From Alteromonadaceae bacterium (GTDB taxonomy: Bacteria; Pseudomonadota; Gammaproteobacteria; Pseudomonadales; Oleiphilaceae), in contig JABXHG010000583.1 in assembly GCA_013393545.1 (NCBI GenBank), forward strand, positions 1 to 31,756: a stretch of DNA of 31,756 bases, in the 5' to 3' direction. Positions 17,428-26,149 of this stretch are shown piece after piece; position 1 is the stretch's first letter, and each line of letters opens with the position of its first letter. Both the position numbers and the translations under genes were made by a program. Below the pieces are notes generated by a model. The model did not search any database. It worked only from the letters and a program-made list of their open reading frames with translations, and was not told the DNA's origin.

Positions 17428-18078
17428 ATGCATGTAATCTACGGCGGCACCTTCGACCCCATCCACCACGGCCATCTGCGGCTGGCACTGGAAGTGTGCG
17501 ATGCGCTGGCAGTGCCGGCCATCCATCTGGTGCCCTGCCATATCCCGCCGCACCGGGGTGATACCGGGGCCGGCTCGCAGCAGCGCCTGGAGCTGATTCG
17601 TCAGGCTATTGCCGGTGAAGGCGCCTTGCAGGTGGATGACCGGGAACTGCGGCGGGCCGGCGCCTCCTATACCGCCGATACTTTGCGCCAGTTGCGGGAA
17701 GAACTTGGACCGGAAGAGCCCCTGGCCATGGTGGTGGGAACAGACGCCTTCGCCTCGTTTGACCGCTGGCGGGAATGGCAGGCCATCCCGGAGCTGGCCC
17801 ACATTATTGTGGTACAGCGTCCGGGGGCGAAATTGCCGGAGGGAAGCGGGGCGGCGAGCCTGGTTCGTCAACGTCGGGCGGCTGGGGGAGAGGCCCTTCA
17901 CCTGCAGCCCTGCGGTCTGGTGCTTGAGCTGGACCCGCCACTGCTGGACATTTCCGCCACCGGCATTCGCCAGCGCATTGCCGATGGTCGTTCGCCCCGC
18001 TACCTGATGCCCGATACGGTCTGGCAAACAATTCGTGCCAACGGGTTGTACGGCGCCTGCACCAGCGCCCGGGTTTAG
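17428..18078 (+). CDS. nadD: Nicotinate-nucleotide adenylyltransferase
   Basis: NadD adenylates nicotinic acid mononucleotide to deamido-NAD, an essential NAD synthesis step. The 216-residue protein has the nucleotidyltransferase motif GGTFDPIHHGHL (6-17), HLVPCHIPPHR, VGTDAFASFDRWREW and the ATP-binding ISATGIR, a close variant of ISSTxxR. It lies 4 bp after proA and 69 bp before rsfS, which may have an added promoter in that gap. Confidence 0.96.
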   Translation: MHVIYGGTFDPIHHGHLRLALEVCDALAVPAIHLVPCHIPPHRGDTGAGSQQRLELIRQAIAGEGALQVDDRELRRAGASYTADTLRQLREELGPEEPLAMVVGTDAFASFDRWREWQAIPELAHIIVVQRPGAKLPEGSGAASLVRQRRAAGGEALHLQPCGLVLELDPPLLDISATGIRQRIADGRSPRYLMPDTVWQTIRANGLYGACTSARV

Positions 18079-18081
18079 TGC

Positions 18082-18087
18082 TACAAT
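18082..18087 (+). promoter_or_regulatory. Possible -10 element upstream of rsfS
   Basis: TACAAT follows the nadD stop by a few bases. It would start transcription near 18094, about 54 nt before rsfS. No convincing -35 is present at 16-18 bp, so this is a weak call. Confidence 0.25.
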
Positions 18088-18147
18088 CGCTTCGAATCTC
18101 ACACATCGGGCGGCCAGCGGGGCCAGAGCCCGAACGACAGGGTAATT

Positions 18148-18495
18148 ATGCAGGCAGAACAGTTGAAAGATCTGGTGGTGAACGCGCTGGAAGACATCAA
18201 GGCGCAGGACGTCAGCGTGGTTGACGTGCGTGACCGCACCAGCGTAACCGATTTTATGGTCATCGCATCCGGCACCTCCAGCCGGCATGTTAAATCGCTG
18301 GCGGACTCGGTGGTTTCCGAAGCGCGGGACGAAGGCGTACGCGCCAGCAACGTGGAAGGCGGTGGCAGCGACTGGATTCTGGTGGACCTCGGCGATGTGG
18401 TGGTCCACGTGATGATGCCGGCCACCCGGGAATTCTATGACCTGGAACGGTTCTGGCGCGATGCGCCGGATCTGGGTGCCGCTGGCAGCGAATAA
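18148..18495 (+). CDS. rsfS: Ribosomal silencing factor RsfS
   Basis: RsfS (YbeB/Iojap) binds ribosomal protein L14 and blocks subunit joining when nutrients are scarce. The 115-residue product has the family pattern: [41 protein letters not shown], then [35 protein letters not shown] lies a few bases before the ATG. The rlmH gene follows after 2 bp, so the two are co-transcribed. Confidence 0.97.
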   Translation: MQAEQLKDLVVNALEDIKAQDVSVVDVRDRTSVTDFMVIASGTSSRHVKSLADSVVSEARDEGVRASNVEGGGSDWILVDLGDVVVHVMMPATREFYDLERFWRDAPDLGAAGSE

Positions 18496-18497
18496 TC

Positions 18498-18968
18498 ATG
18501 CGTTTGCGTCTGATCTGTGTCGGGCAGAAAATGCCCGATTGGGTCACCCAGGGTTATAACGAGTACGCGCGGCGAATGCCGCCGGAGCTTTCCCTGGAGT
18601 TGACCGAAATCCCCGTGGCTCATCGCGGCAAAAATCCGGACATTGCCCGGCTGATGCAGCGCGAAAGCGATGCCATCCTCTCTGCTGTCGGCCCCCGGGA
18701 CCGGGTGGTTGCCCTGGAAGTGGGTGGCCGGCCCTGGTCCACGGAAAAACTGGCCGGGCAGCTGGAAAACTGGCAGCTCGACGGCCAGGACGTCAGCTTT
18801 CTGGTGGGTGGCCCGGACGGGCTGGCCGACGCCTGCCGGCAACGGGCCGACCAGCAGTGGTCGCTTTCTCCTCTCACGCTTCCTCATCCGCTGGTACGGA
18901 TTGTACTGGCCGAACAACTCTACCGGGCCTGGACGATTACCCGTAACCACCCCTATCACCGGGCCTAG
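18498..18968 (+). CDS. rlmH: 23S rRNA pseudouridine-1915 N3-methyltransferase
   Basis: RlmH is a small SPOUT methyltransferase that acts on pseudouridine 1915 of helix 69 in the assembled 70S ribosome, using S-adenosylmethionine. The 156-residue protein matches the usual 155. FLVGGPDGL forms part of the trefoil-knot cofactor pocket and [20 protein letters not shown] plus the terminal RNHPYHRA complete the family C-terminus. It sits 2 bp after rsfS and 8 bp before mrdA, the standard arrangement. Confidence 0.97.
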   Translation: MRLRLICVGQKMPDWVTQGYNEYARRMPPELSLELTEIPVAHRGKNPDIARLMQRESDAILSAVGPRDRVVALEVGGRPWSTEKLAGQLENWQLDGQDVSFLVGGPDGLADACRQRADQQWSLSPLTLPHPLVRIVLAEQLYRAWTITRNHPYHRA

Positions 18969-18976
18969 GAGTCGTT

Positions 18977-20872
18977 ATGGTCTGGGGTGAGTTCAAGGAT
19001 ACAGCAGGCGAGCGCCGGCTGTTCCAGCGCCGGGCACTGGTGATGCTGATCATGGTGTTTCTGGTGCTGGCCGGCCTGCTGGCCCGGATGTACCAGCTGC
19101 AGCTGGTTGAACACGAAACTTACACCACCCTGTCCGACAAGAACCGCGTGCAAGTTCAGTCCATAGCGCCGCCCCGGGGCCTGATCTATGACCGCAGTAA
19201 CCTGCTGCTGGCGGAAAATCGCCCGGTATTTAGCGTGACTATCGTACCCGAAAGGGTGGACGACATGGCCGCCACCCTGGACGCCCTGGCGGGCATATTG
19301 ACTATTTCTGACGATGACCGGCAGCGCTTCGAGCGCCGCCTGACCGAATACCGTCGCCCCTACGAAGCCATCCCCCTGAGTTATGATCTGAGCGAAGAAG
19401 AGATTGCCCGCCTGTCTGTCCGGCGCCATGAATTCCCGGGTGTGGAAGTGGAGGCTGAATTGGTGCGCCATTATCCACACAGCACACTCACTGCTCACGC
19501 ACTGGGGTATGTGGGGCGTATCAATCGTGAAGAGCTGCAAAAAATTGATCCGGTCAATTACGCCGGTACCAACTACATCGGCAAATCCGGCATTGAGCGT
19601 TTTTACGAACAGGTGTTGCACGGAACAGTGGGTTACCAGAACGTGGAAACCAACGCCCGGGGTCGAATTTTAAGGGTGCTGGAGCAGGAAAACCCGGTGC
19701 CGGGCGAAGACCTCCAGCTACACCTGGATTTACGCCTCCAGCGCAAGGCTCATGAACTGCTGGAAGGCCAGCGAGGTACCATCATTGCCATTGAACCGGC
19801 CACCGGCGGTATCCTGGCTCTGGCCAGTGTGCCCTCGTTTGACGCCAACAAATTTGTGACCGGCATCAGTGTGGAGGATTACCGAGAACTCAGCACCAGC
19901 ATCGACAAGCCGCTTTTCAACCGTGCATTGCGGGGCCAGTACCCGCCCGCCTCCACCATCAAACCGATGATGGCAGTGGCTGTTTTGGATAGTGGTGCCG
20001 CCACGCGAGAAAAAGAAATCTGGGACCCAGGCTATTTCCAGCTGCGGGAAGGCGGCCGGCGCTACCGGGACTGGAAGCGTACCGGCCACGGCTGGGTGGA
20101 TCTGATGGAAGCGATGGCCGAATCCTGCGATACCTATTTCTATGAGATGGGGGTGGAAATGGGCGTGGATACCATGCACCGGTACCTGTCCGCTTTTGGC
20201 TTCGGCGAAGACGCCACTCTGGATGTCTCCGGCGCGCTGGAAGGCATACTGCCCTCGCGGGAATGGAAACGGGCCAACCGTGATGAGATCTGGTACCCGG
20301 GGGATTCGGTCAACATGAGCATAGGCCAGGGGTTTTTCCTGTCCACGCCGCTGCAGCTGGCCACCGCCACGTCATTGATCGCCAACCGCGGTGTCTGGAG
20401 AGAGCCCCGGTTGTTAAAAGACATCAAGGGCAAGCGGTCGGTGCAGGAGTTCCTGCCCGAACAGACCCATAAACCGCTGGAGCTGAACAACCCTGATGAC
20501 TGGGAATACGTGATCGATACCATGGAAGAGGTAATGCACGGGGCACGGGGTACGGCTCGCCGTGCCGGCGCTGGCGCAGGCTACCGGATGGCCGGAAAAA
20601 CCGGTACGGCCCAGGTGTTCAGCCTGGGCCAGGACGAAGAATACGATGCCGAGGAAATTCGTGAGCGGTTGCGTGATCACGCTCTGTTTGTCGGCTTCGC
20701 GCCCACCGACGAGCCGAAAATTGCGGTGGCCGTGATTGTCGAAAACGGCGGTGGCGGCAGTGCCGTGGCCGCGCCGGTGGCCCGGGAGCTGTTCGATGCA
20801 TGGCTGGAAGAGTTTCCGGCCGCCGAGCACACGCCGCTGATTGAACCGGCCGGCAACCAGGGGGAATCGTAA
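18977..20872 (+). CDS. mrdA: Penicillin-binding protein 2 (elongation-specific transpeptidase)
   Basis: PBP2 cross-links peptidoglycan during side-wall growth, in complex with RodA. The 631-residue protein has one N-terminal membrane anchor (about 20-40), a dimerisation/pedestal region with PPRGLIYDRSNLLLAENRPVFS (65-86), and a transpeptidase domain. The catalytic motifs are STIK (326-329, nucleophile Ser326), SCD (383-385, the SxN-equivalent, SAD in E. coli) and KTG (541-543). The rodA start overlaps its stop by one base (TAATG), so transpeptidase and glycosyltransferase are made together. Confidence 0.97.
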   Translation: MVWGEFKDTAGERRLFQRRALVMLIMVFLVLAGLLARMYQLQLVEHETYTTLSDKNRVQVQSIAPPRGLIYDRSNLLLAENRPVFSVTIVPERVDDMAATLDALAGILTISDDDRQRFERRLTEYRRPYEAIPLSYDLSEEEIARLSVRRHEFPGVEVEAELVRHYPHSTLTAHALGYVGRINREELQKIDPVNYAGTNYIGKSGIERFYEQVLHGTVGYQNVETNARGRILRVLEQENPVPGEDLQLHLDLRLQRKAHELLEGQRGTIIAIEPATGGILALASVPSFDANKFVTGISVEDYRELSTSIDKPLFNRALRGQYPPASTIKPMMAVAVLDSGAATREKEIWDPGYFQLREGGRRYRDWKRTGHGWVDLMEAMAESCDTYFYEMGVEMGVDTMHRYLSAFGFGEDATLDVSGALEGILPSREWKRANRDEIWYPGDSVNMSIGQGFFLSTPLQLATATSLIANRGVWREPRLLKDIKGKRSVQEFLPEQTHKPLELNNPDDWEYVIDTMEEVMHGARGTARRAGAGAGYRMAGKTGTAQVFSLGQDEEYDAEEIRERLRDHALFVGFAPTDEPKIAVAVIVENGGGGSAVAAPVARELFDAWLEEFPAAEHTPLIEPAGNQGES

Positions 20873-22014
20873 TGACGGGTGTGAAGCCCTTGTCCGGGGC
20901 AGCTGCCGGCGACCTGGGCCGTAAACGTAATGTCTGGACCCTGTTGCACCTGGATCCGGTGTTGCTGGCCTTGCTGTTGCTGCTGATGGGTGGTGGTCTG
21001 TTTGTCCTTTACAGTGGCGCGGATCGCAACCTGGCGGTGGTGGAAGCCCAGGCCATCCGCTTTGGTATCGGACTGGCGGTCATGTTTTTCCTGGCCCAGC
21101 TGGACCCGGCGGTCTTCCGGCGCTGGGCGCCCTGGTTCTATGTTATCGGGCTTGCCGCGCTGGTGGCGGTGCTGGTGATGGGTGTGGGCGCCAAGGGGGC
21201 CCAGCGCTGGCTGGCATTGCCCGGGCTTCCCAGATTCCAGCCTTCCGAGGGCATGAAGCTGCTGGTACCGATGACAGCGGCCTGGTATTTGTCGCGCTAC
21301 TACCTGCCGCCCACCTTTCGCCGGGTAATGATTGGCCTGGCCATTGTGCTGGTGCCCATGGCGCTGATTATCCGGCAACCGGATCTGGGGACCTCATTGC
21401 TGGTGGGCATGGCCGGTATTTTCGTGGTGTTTTTCGCCGGCATCAGCTGGAAACTGATCACCGCGTTTTTTGCGTTGGTGTCTGTATCGGCACCGCTGAT
21501 GTGGTTGTTTGTCATGCGCGATTATCAGAAACAGCGAGTGCTAACGCTATTGGATCCGGAAAGTGATCCGCTGGGGGCGGGCTGGAACATCATCCAGTCA
21601 AAAACCGCGATTGGCTCCGGCGGCGTTGACGGCAAAGGCTGGCTGCAGGGTACCCAGTCACACCTGGAATTCCTGCCGGAAAGCCATACCGACTTCATCG
21701 TTGCCGTACTGGCCGAGGAGTTTGGTTTTATCGGCATGCTGGCGCTGATTACCCTGTATTTCCTGATTATTCTGCGTTGTCTTTACATCGCTGTCACTGC
21801 GCAGGATTCCTTCAGCCGGCTGGTGGGCGGGGCACTGACCATGACCTTCTTTATCTATGTGTTCGTGAATGTCGGTATGGTTAGTGGCCTACTGCCGGTG
21901 GTCGGTGTGCCCTTGCCGCTGGTGAGCTATGGCGGCACCTCGGCCATTACTTTGTTGGCGGCGTTCGGGGTGCTGATGTCGATACAGACCCATCGGCGAA
22001 TGATCACCGCCTGA
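20872..22014 (+). CDS. rodA: Rod-shape peptidoglycan glycosyltransferase RodA
   Basis: RodA is the SEDS-family glycosyltransferase that polymerises lipid II for cell elongation together with PBP2. The 380-residue protein has about ten membrane helices, GAKGAQRWL and RFQPSEGMKL, a large loop with SDPLGAGWNIIQSKTAIGSGGVDGKGW, FLPESHTDFIVAVLAEEFGFIG, and the C-terminal PLPLVSYGGTSAITLLAAFGVLMSI. Length and motifs are normal. In Pseudomonas mltB follows; here the next gene is rlpA. Confidence 0.97.
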   Translation: MTGVKPLSGAAAGDLGRKRNVWTLLHLDPVLLALLLLLMGGGLFVLYSGADRNLAVVEAQAIRFGIGLAVMFFLAQLDPAVFRRWAPWFYVIGLAALVAVLVMGVGAKGAQRWLALPGLPRFQPSEGMKLLVPMTAAWYLSRYYLPPTFRRVMIGLAIVLVPMALIIRQPDLGTSLLVGMAGIFVVFFAGISWKLITAFFALVSVSAPLMWLFVMRDYQKQRVLTLLDPESDPLGAGWNIIQSKTAIGSGGVDGKGWLQGTQSHLEFLPESHTDFIVAVLAEEFGFIGMLALITLYFLIILRCLYIAVTAQDSFSRLVGGALTMTFFIYVFVNVGMVSGLLPVVGVPLPLVSYGGTSAITLLAAFGVLMSIQTHRRMITA

Positions 22015-22122
22015 CAGCCACTGATTTATGGCCGGCCGGTAATGGCATGGCACATGGAGAACCCGTTACAATGACCTGTGTCAGTCTTGGCTGATATTCG
22101 CGGAAACAACAAGGGCAGGCTG

Positions 22123-23040
22123 GTGGCGGCAAAAGTGGCGGTAAAACAGATTTGGCTGATGGTAATGGCTCTGGTGGTACTGGCGGGGTGTGCCGGTGCG
22201 CCGGAGGTTGATCATTCCGCCCGCTACACCATCAAGCAGGATCGGGCACCGTCGGGTGATTTCGACGCAAGTGGTCTGGCCGATGCACGGCCCAGATTCG
22301 AGGCGCCTCGCCGGGCCGGAAACAAGTCTCCCTATACCGTTTGGGGCAAATCCTATCGGGTGATGGGCAGCAATGAGGGCTATATCGAACGTGGGCTGGC
22401 GAGCTGGTATGGCGAGAAGTTTCATGGCCACACTACCTCGAACGGAGAAATTTTCGATATGTATGCCATGTCCGCTGCCCACAAATCCCTGCGTATTCCC
22501 GGCTACGCACGGGTGACTAATCTGGACAATGGCCGGTCGGTTATCGTTCGCGTGAACGACCGTGGGCCGTTTCATGACGATCGGCTGATTGATCTGTCTT
22601 ACGCCGCCGCCAAAAAACTGGGTTTTCATAATCGGGGCACGGCCCGTGTGGAAGTGGCTGCTATCACCGTGGAGCCAGACGGCGCCATGACCCTGGCGGG
22701 AGAACCCTTCGTGACAGAAGAAGGTGCCCGGCCAGAGCCGGCAGAGCAGGGCGTTGGCCAATCCGCCGGTCAGAACAGCGGCCCTGCCCGGGCAGAGCAA
22801 CGCAGCCTTTTTGTTCAGCTGGGCTCGTTTGGCAATCGCGAAACCGCCCGCACCCTGCAGGCCAGAGCGCAGGGGGCGGTAGATAATCCCGTCCGGGTGC
22901 GGGAGATTGCCACCGACAACGGCCGGTTTCACCGGGTTCAGGTGGGGCCCTTTGTCAGCGAGCAGGCCGCCCGCCAGGCCCAGACAGTTTTCGAATCCAG
23001 AGGCTTCGGTGACACCGCGGTGTTGACCGACACTCACTGA
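22123..23040 (+). CDS. rlpA: Septal-ring lytic transglycosylase RlpA, lipoprotein
   Basis: RlpA is an outer-membrane lipoprotein that, in Pseudomonas, cleaves peptidoglycan strands lacking stem peptides. The signal MAAKVAVKQIWLMVMALVVLAGC ends in a lipobox, with Cys23 to be lipidated by Lgt. A double-psi beta-barrel domain follows (GLASWYGEKFHGHTTSNGE ... VIVRVNDRGPFHDDR) with the likely catalytic Glu109 and Asp146. A C-terminal SPOR domain (about 228-303) begins SLFVQLGSFGNRETA and binds denuded septal glycan. I chose the GTG at 22123 because AGGGCAGG precedes it and it gives a normal signal peptide. A GTG at 22078 is possible but would add 15 residues to the N-region. Confidence 0.92.
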   Translation: MAAKVAVKQIWLMVMALVVLAGCAGAPEVDHSARYTIKQDRAPSGDFDASGLADARPRFEAPRRAGNKSPYTVWGKSYRVMGSNEGYIERGLASWYGEKFHGHTTSNGEIFDMYAMSAAHKSLRIPGYARVTNLDNGRSVIVRVNDRGPFHDDRLIDLSYAAAKKLGFHNRGTARVEVAAITVEPDGAMTLAGEPFVTEEGARPEPAEQGVGQSAGQNSGPARAEQRSLFVQLGSFGNRETARTLQARAQGAVDNPVRVREIATDNGRFHRVQVGPFVSEQAARQAQTVFESRGFGDTAVLTDTH

Positions 23041-23085
23041 CCAGCATCTGGTAACAGGTGCTCGACGCAAACCAACCGATAACCG

Positions 23086-24258
23086 ATGACACAACCAATG
23101 GCCTTTAACATGATGTCCCGCATTTTTATTCTGGTGCTCTCCCTGACCATTTTCGCCGGCCAGGCGTCGGCCCAGTCGGTACTGATTCCGTCGCCGCCGC
23201 AAACTGCCGGCAGTTCCTGGGTGCTGATGGACCCCCTCAGTGGCCGGGTGATCATGGAGGAAAACAGTGACGAACGCCTGCCACCGGCCAGCCTGACCAA
23301 AATGATGACGGCTTACATCGTTGAACGCGAGTTGCATGAGGGCCGGATTGCCATGGACGACATGGTTCCAATCAGTGTCAAGGCCTGGCGTACCGGTGGT
23401 TCGCGTACCTTTATCCAGGAAGGCACCAGTGTTCCGGTGGAAACCCTGCTCAAGGGGGTGATCATCCAGTCGGGTAACGATGCGTCGGTGGCCCTGGCCG
23501 AATACATTGCCGGCAGTGAGAGCGCCTTCGTTGACATCATGAACCAGCAGGCCCGGTTGCTGGGCATGGAAAATACCCGTTTCCAGAACGCTACTGGCCT
23601 GCCGGCGGAAGATCATTACTCCACTGCCAAGGACATGGCCATTCTGGCACGGGCGATCATCGAGGATTACCCGGAAAATTACCCGCTGTATGCCGTCAAG
23701 CATTTCACCTACAACAACATTCGCCAGCCCAACCGCAACACCCTGCTGTGGCGTGATGACAGCGTGGACGGCCTGAAAACCGGCCACACCGAAGAAGCCG
23801 GTTATTGCCTGGTGGCGTCAGCCAAACGCGATCAGACCCGCCTGATCGCCACCGTGATGGGCACAAGCAGTGCCGATGCTCGGGCCCAGGAAGTACAGAA
23901 AATGCTGAACTACGGGTTTCGCTACTATGAAACCGAGCGTCTGTTCCGTGGCGGCCAGGAGCTGATGGAAAGCCGCGTTTGGGGCGGCGAGCAGGATCAG
24001 GTGTCGGTTGGCCTGCCGGAAGATGTGTTTGTGACCATCCCACGGGACTCCCGCGACCAGCTGGAATCGGTGGTTGACCTTGATTCGGTGATTAAAGCAC
24101 CCATTAACGTAGGCGATGAGCTTGGCCGGGTGAAAGTCACCCTGGACGGGGAAACGCTGGTGGAGGAGCCGGTGCTGGCGTTGACCGAAGTGCCCGAAGG
24201 TGGTCTGTTCAAACGCCTGTGGGACGCCATCAAGTTGTTCTTTGTTCAATTGTTTTAA
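23086..24258 (+). CDS. dacA: D-alanyl-D-alanine carboxypeptidase (PBP5/6 family)
   Basis: This low-molecular-weight PBP trims the terminal D-Ala from pentapeptides in the periplasm. The 390-residue protein has a signal peptide ending near GQASA (about 29), the active-site SLTK (69-72), SGN (129-131) and KTG (231-233), and a C-terminal beta-rich domain. It ends with an amphipathic helix, GLFKRLWDAIKLFFVQLF, that anchors it to the inner membrane as in PBP5. Several in-frame ATGs (codons 5, 9 and 10) make the exact start uncertain; the mature protein is unaffected. The gene lies 45 bp after rlpA, as in the Pseudomonas cluster. Confidence 0.95.
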   Translation: MTQPMAFNMMSRIFILVLSLTIFAGQASAQSVLIPSPPQTAGSSWVLMDPLSGRVIMEENSDERLPPASLTKMMTAYIVERELHEGRIAMDDMVPISVKAWRTGGSRTFIQEGTSVPVETLLKGVIIQSGNDASVALAEYIAGSESAFVDIMNQQARLLGMENTRFQNATGLPAEDHYSTAKDMAILARAIIEDYPENYPLYAVKHFTYNNIRQPNRNTLLWRDDSVDGLKTGHTEEAGYCLVASAKRDQTRLIATVMGTSSADARAQEVQKMLNYGFRYYETERLFRGGQELMESRVWGGEQDQVSVGLPEDVFVTIPRDSRDQLESVVDLDSVIKAPINVGDELGRVKVTLDGETLVEEPVLALTEVPEGGLFKRLWDAIKLFFVQLF

Positions 24259-24269
24259 CGTCTGACTGA

Positions 24270-24290
24270 GGTTGCCGTGCGCCGGCAACC
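24270..24290 (+). other. 8-bp hairpin in the dacA-ybeD leader
   Basis: GGTTGCCG (24270-24277) and CGGCAACC (24283-24290) are perfect reverse complements around TGCGC. They sit directly in front of the GGGAG ribosome-binding site of the next gene, with no T-tract. An attenuator, processing site or translation modulator is possible; a strong terminator is not. Confidence 0.5.
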
Positions 24291-24306
24291 GGGAGAGTAA
24301 AGCGGC

Positions 24307-24576
24307 ATGAGTGAGCCGAAAGCCCCGAAAATCGAGTTTCCCTGTGATTATGTGATCAAGGTGATCGGCAATGCTGCCCCGGACTTCACCGACTTTGTGG
24401 TAGAGGTGGTCGAGCAGCACGCACCCGGTATCGCCGAAACAGACATTACCGTGACAGACAGCCGCAAGGGCCGTTTTTCCTCGGTGCAGCTGAAGATTGT
24501 TGCCACCGGCGAGAATCAGCTCAAGGCGCTGTTTGAAGAACTCAAGGCCAGTGGCCGCGTGCACATGGTGCTTTGA
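24307..24576 (+). CDS. YbeD/DUF493 family protein
   Basis: An 89-residue ACT-like small protein with the family pattern [65 protein letters not shown]. coli YbeD has 87 residues. Its biochemical role is not established; it is almost always between dacA and lipB, suggesting a regulatory link to lipoate or cell-wall metabolism. GGGAG lies upstream of the ATG. The lipB ATG overlaps its stop by one base. Confidence 0.93.
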   Translation: MSEPKAPKIEFPCDYVIKVIGNAAPDFTDFVVEVVEQHAPGIAETDITVTDSRKGRFSSVQLKIVATGENQLKALFEELKASGRVHMVL

Positions 24577-25238
24577 TGACCGATCTGATTGTCCGGTCGC
24601 TGGGCCGCCAGCCCTACACCGAAACCTGGGAGGCCATGAAGGCCTTTACCGCCAGCCGGGACGACGCCACGGCCGACGAGCTGTGGTGCCTGGAACACCC
24701 GCCGGTGTATACCCAGGGTCAGGCCGGCAAGGCCGAGCACATTCTGATGCCGGGCGACATTCCGGTGGTGCAGGTGGACCGGGGTGGCCAGGTAACCTAC
24801 CACGGGCCGGGTCAGCTCGTGATTTACCTGATGATTGACCTGTCCCGGCGCAAGCTGGGCGTGCGGACGCTGGTGGATGACATTGAGCAGGCCATTGTCG
24901 CGGCACTGGCCGGGCAGGGCATAGAAGCGGCGCCGCGCCCGGACGCGCCCGGAGTGTACGTGGATGGGGCCAAGATTGCCTCGCTGGGTTTGCGGGTACG
25001 TCGGGGCTGTTCGTTCCACGGCCTGGCGCTGAATGTGGCCATGGACATGGAGCCTTTCGCCCGTATCAACCCCTGTGGTTACGCCGGCATGCCCATGTGC
25101 CAGGTGCGTGACTTTCAGCCAGCGGCGACCGTGGCCGAGCTTGAACAGAAGCTGGTTGAACAGCTGGCGCTCAGGCTCGGGCGTGAGGAGGTTCATCATA
25201 CCCGGGCCCTGCCCAACGACCTCCTGGCGTCTCAGTAA
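24576..25238 (+). CDS. lipB: Octanoyl-[acyl carrier protein]:protein N-octanoyltransferase
   Basis: LipB transfers octanoate from ACP to the lipoyl domains of 2-oxoacid dehydrogenases and GcvH; LipA then inserts sulfur. The 220-residue protein has [17 protein letters not shown] (68-84), [14 protein letters not shown] with catalytic Lys133, HGLALNV and INPCGYAGM with catalytic Cys167. The ATG at 24576 forms TGATG with the ybeD stop and is preferred to the TTG one codon earlier. Unusually, lipA does not follow: the next gene is on the opposite strand, 20 bp away. Confidence 0.96.
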   Translation: MTDLIVRSLGRQPYTETWEAMKAFTASRDDATADELWCLEHPPVYTQGQAGKAEHILMPGDIPVVQVDRGGQVTYHGPGQLVIYLMIDLSRRKLGVRTLVDDIEQAIVAALAGQGIEAAPRPDAPGVYVDGAKIASLGLRVRRGCSFHGLALNVAMDMEPFARINPCGYAGMPMCQVRDFQPAATVAELEQKLVEQLALRLGREEVHHTRALPNDLLASQ

Positions 25239-25258
25239 ATCGCCTTCCGGCCTCTGGC

Positions 25259-25699
25259 TCAGGCGCCGCTGAACTGGGCGCTGGCTTTGAGCACGGCCCA
25301 GATCACAAAGGCATAGCGCGCGCCCTTGCCGATAGCCACCAGTACCACGAAATTCAGCCAGGGAACCCGCATGATGCCGCCCACCAGGGTGAGCGCATCG
25401 CCACCGATGGGCAGCCAGCCCAGCAACAGTGACCACTGGCCATACCGGTTGAATCGGTTGCGGGCCTTGTGCAGTTGCAGATCACTGACCGGGAACCAGC
25501 GCTTGTGTTTGAAGCGGTCCACTTGACGGCCGATGATCCCGTTCACCACCGAGCCGAGGGTGTTGCCAGCAGTTGCCCAGAACCACAGCCAAAACAGCGA
25601 ATAATCCTGGCTGACCAGGGTGCCCAGCAGGATTTCCGAATAGGCCGGCAGCAGGGTGGCGGCGGCAAAAGCCGTCAGGAACAGCGTAAGGTAGCTCAT
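25259..25699 (-). CDS. YqaA family membrane protein (DedA/VTT-like)
   Basis: A 146-residue membrane protein with about four hydrophobic segments. AATLLPAYSEILLGTLVS near the N-terminus, WFWATAGNTLGSVVNGIIGR and GWLPIGGDALTLVGGIMRVPWLNFVVLVAIGKGARY match the YqaA branch of the DedA/SNARE-associated family. Its function is unknown; full-length DedA proteins move polyprenyl phosphates or other lipids. It is convergent with lipB and probably monocistronic. The ribosome-binding site is weak, but the start at 25699 gives the normal N-terminus. Confidence 0.88.
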   Translation of the reverse strand: MSYLTLFLTAFAAATLLPAYSEILLGTLVSQDYSLFWLWFWATAGNTLGSVVNGIIGRQVDRFKHKRWFPVSDLQLHKARNRFNRYGQWSLLLGWLPIGGDALTLVGGIMRVPWLNFVVLVAIGKGARYAFVIWAVLKASAQFSGA

Positions 25700-25813
25700 G
25701 GCCCGAATCGTAAAGCACTATCACTGTCATGGTAAGTGCTAATTTCCAATCTGCGGGGGCGGTGGCATCATCAAGGTAATCTTTTAAACAACTCATCAGG
25801 CTCAGGAGTGATT

Positions 25814-26068
25814 ATGGAACCTGTAACTATCTATGGCCGTACCAGCTGCCCGTTTTGTGTGATGGCCAAGAATCTGTGCGAATCCCGGGGTGTCCCTTTC
25901 ACCTGGATCGACATGATTGAGCGAGGCATGAGCAAGCAGGACATCGCCGATGAGATCGGCCGGCCGGTTCATACCGTGCCGCAAATCCTGGTGGGCAGTG
26001 AGTATGTGGGCGGCTTTGACGAGTTTTCCGCCTACGTTCGCCGGCACGAGGCAACAGCCGCCCAGTAA
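25814..26068 (+). CDS. grxC: Glutaredoxin 3
   Basis: A small glutathione-dependent disulfide oxidoreductase. The 84-residue protein has the dithiol active site Cys12-Pro-Phe-Cys15 within GRTSCPFCVMAKNL, the cis-proline loop HTVPQILV and YVGGFDEF for glutathione binding. CPFC replaces the CPYC of E. coli Grx3, a common variant. AGGAG lies six bases before the ATG at 25814, which rules out the longer in-frame extension. In many proteobacteria grxC sits with secB; here it stands alone and is followed by a strong terminator. Confidence 0.93.
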   Translation: MEPVTIYGRTSCPFCVMAKNLCESRGVPFTWIDMIERGMSKQDIADEIGRPVHTVPQILVGSEYVGGFDEFSAYVRRHEATAAQ

Positions 26069-26092
26069 AGTGCCTGCTGCTCTGTATGCCAT

Positions 26093-26128
26093 AAAAAAGC
26101 CCGGCTGATTGTTCAGCCGGGCTTTTTT
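26093..26128. terminator. Strong bidirectional Rho-independent terminator
   Basis: Six A residues and GCCCGGCTGA (26093-26108) mirror TCAGCCGGGC and six T residues (26113-26128) around a 4-nt loop, a perfect 16-bp palindrome. It separates the convergent grxC and phosphofructokinase genes and would serve both. Confidence 0.93.
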
Positions 26129-26149
26129 GTGACCAATGGAATCGCGCTG

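Noticed and set aside
16482..17429. A 315-codon minus-strand open frame antisense to proA
   Set aside because: ProA is unambiguous on the other strand; the antisense product has no family features.
17266..18408. A 380-codon minus-strand open frame over proA, nadD and rsfS
   Set aside because: It spans three well-identified genes, has no recognisable motif and shows the composition of a shadow frame.
22081..23787. A 568-codon minus-strand open frame antisense to rlpA and dacA
   Set aside because: Both plus-strand genes have clear family motifs. The antisense protein is His/Gln/Gly-rich with no domain, the usual by-product of G+C-rich codon bias.
24516..25436. A 306-codon minus-strand open frame over lipB
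   Set aside because: LipB has its catalytic Lys and Cys in the sense frame. The antisense frame also runs through the convergent gene junction and has no start site.
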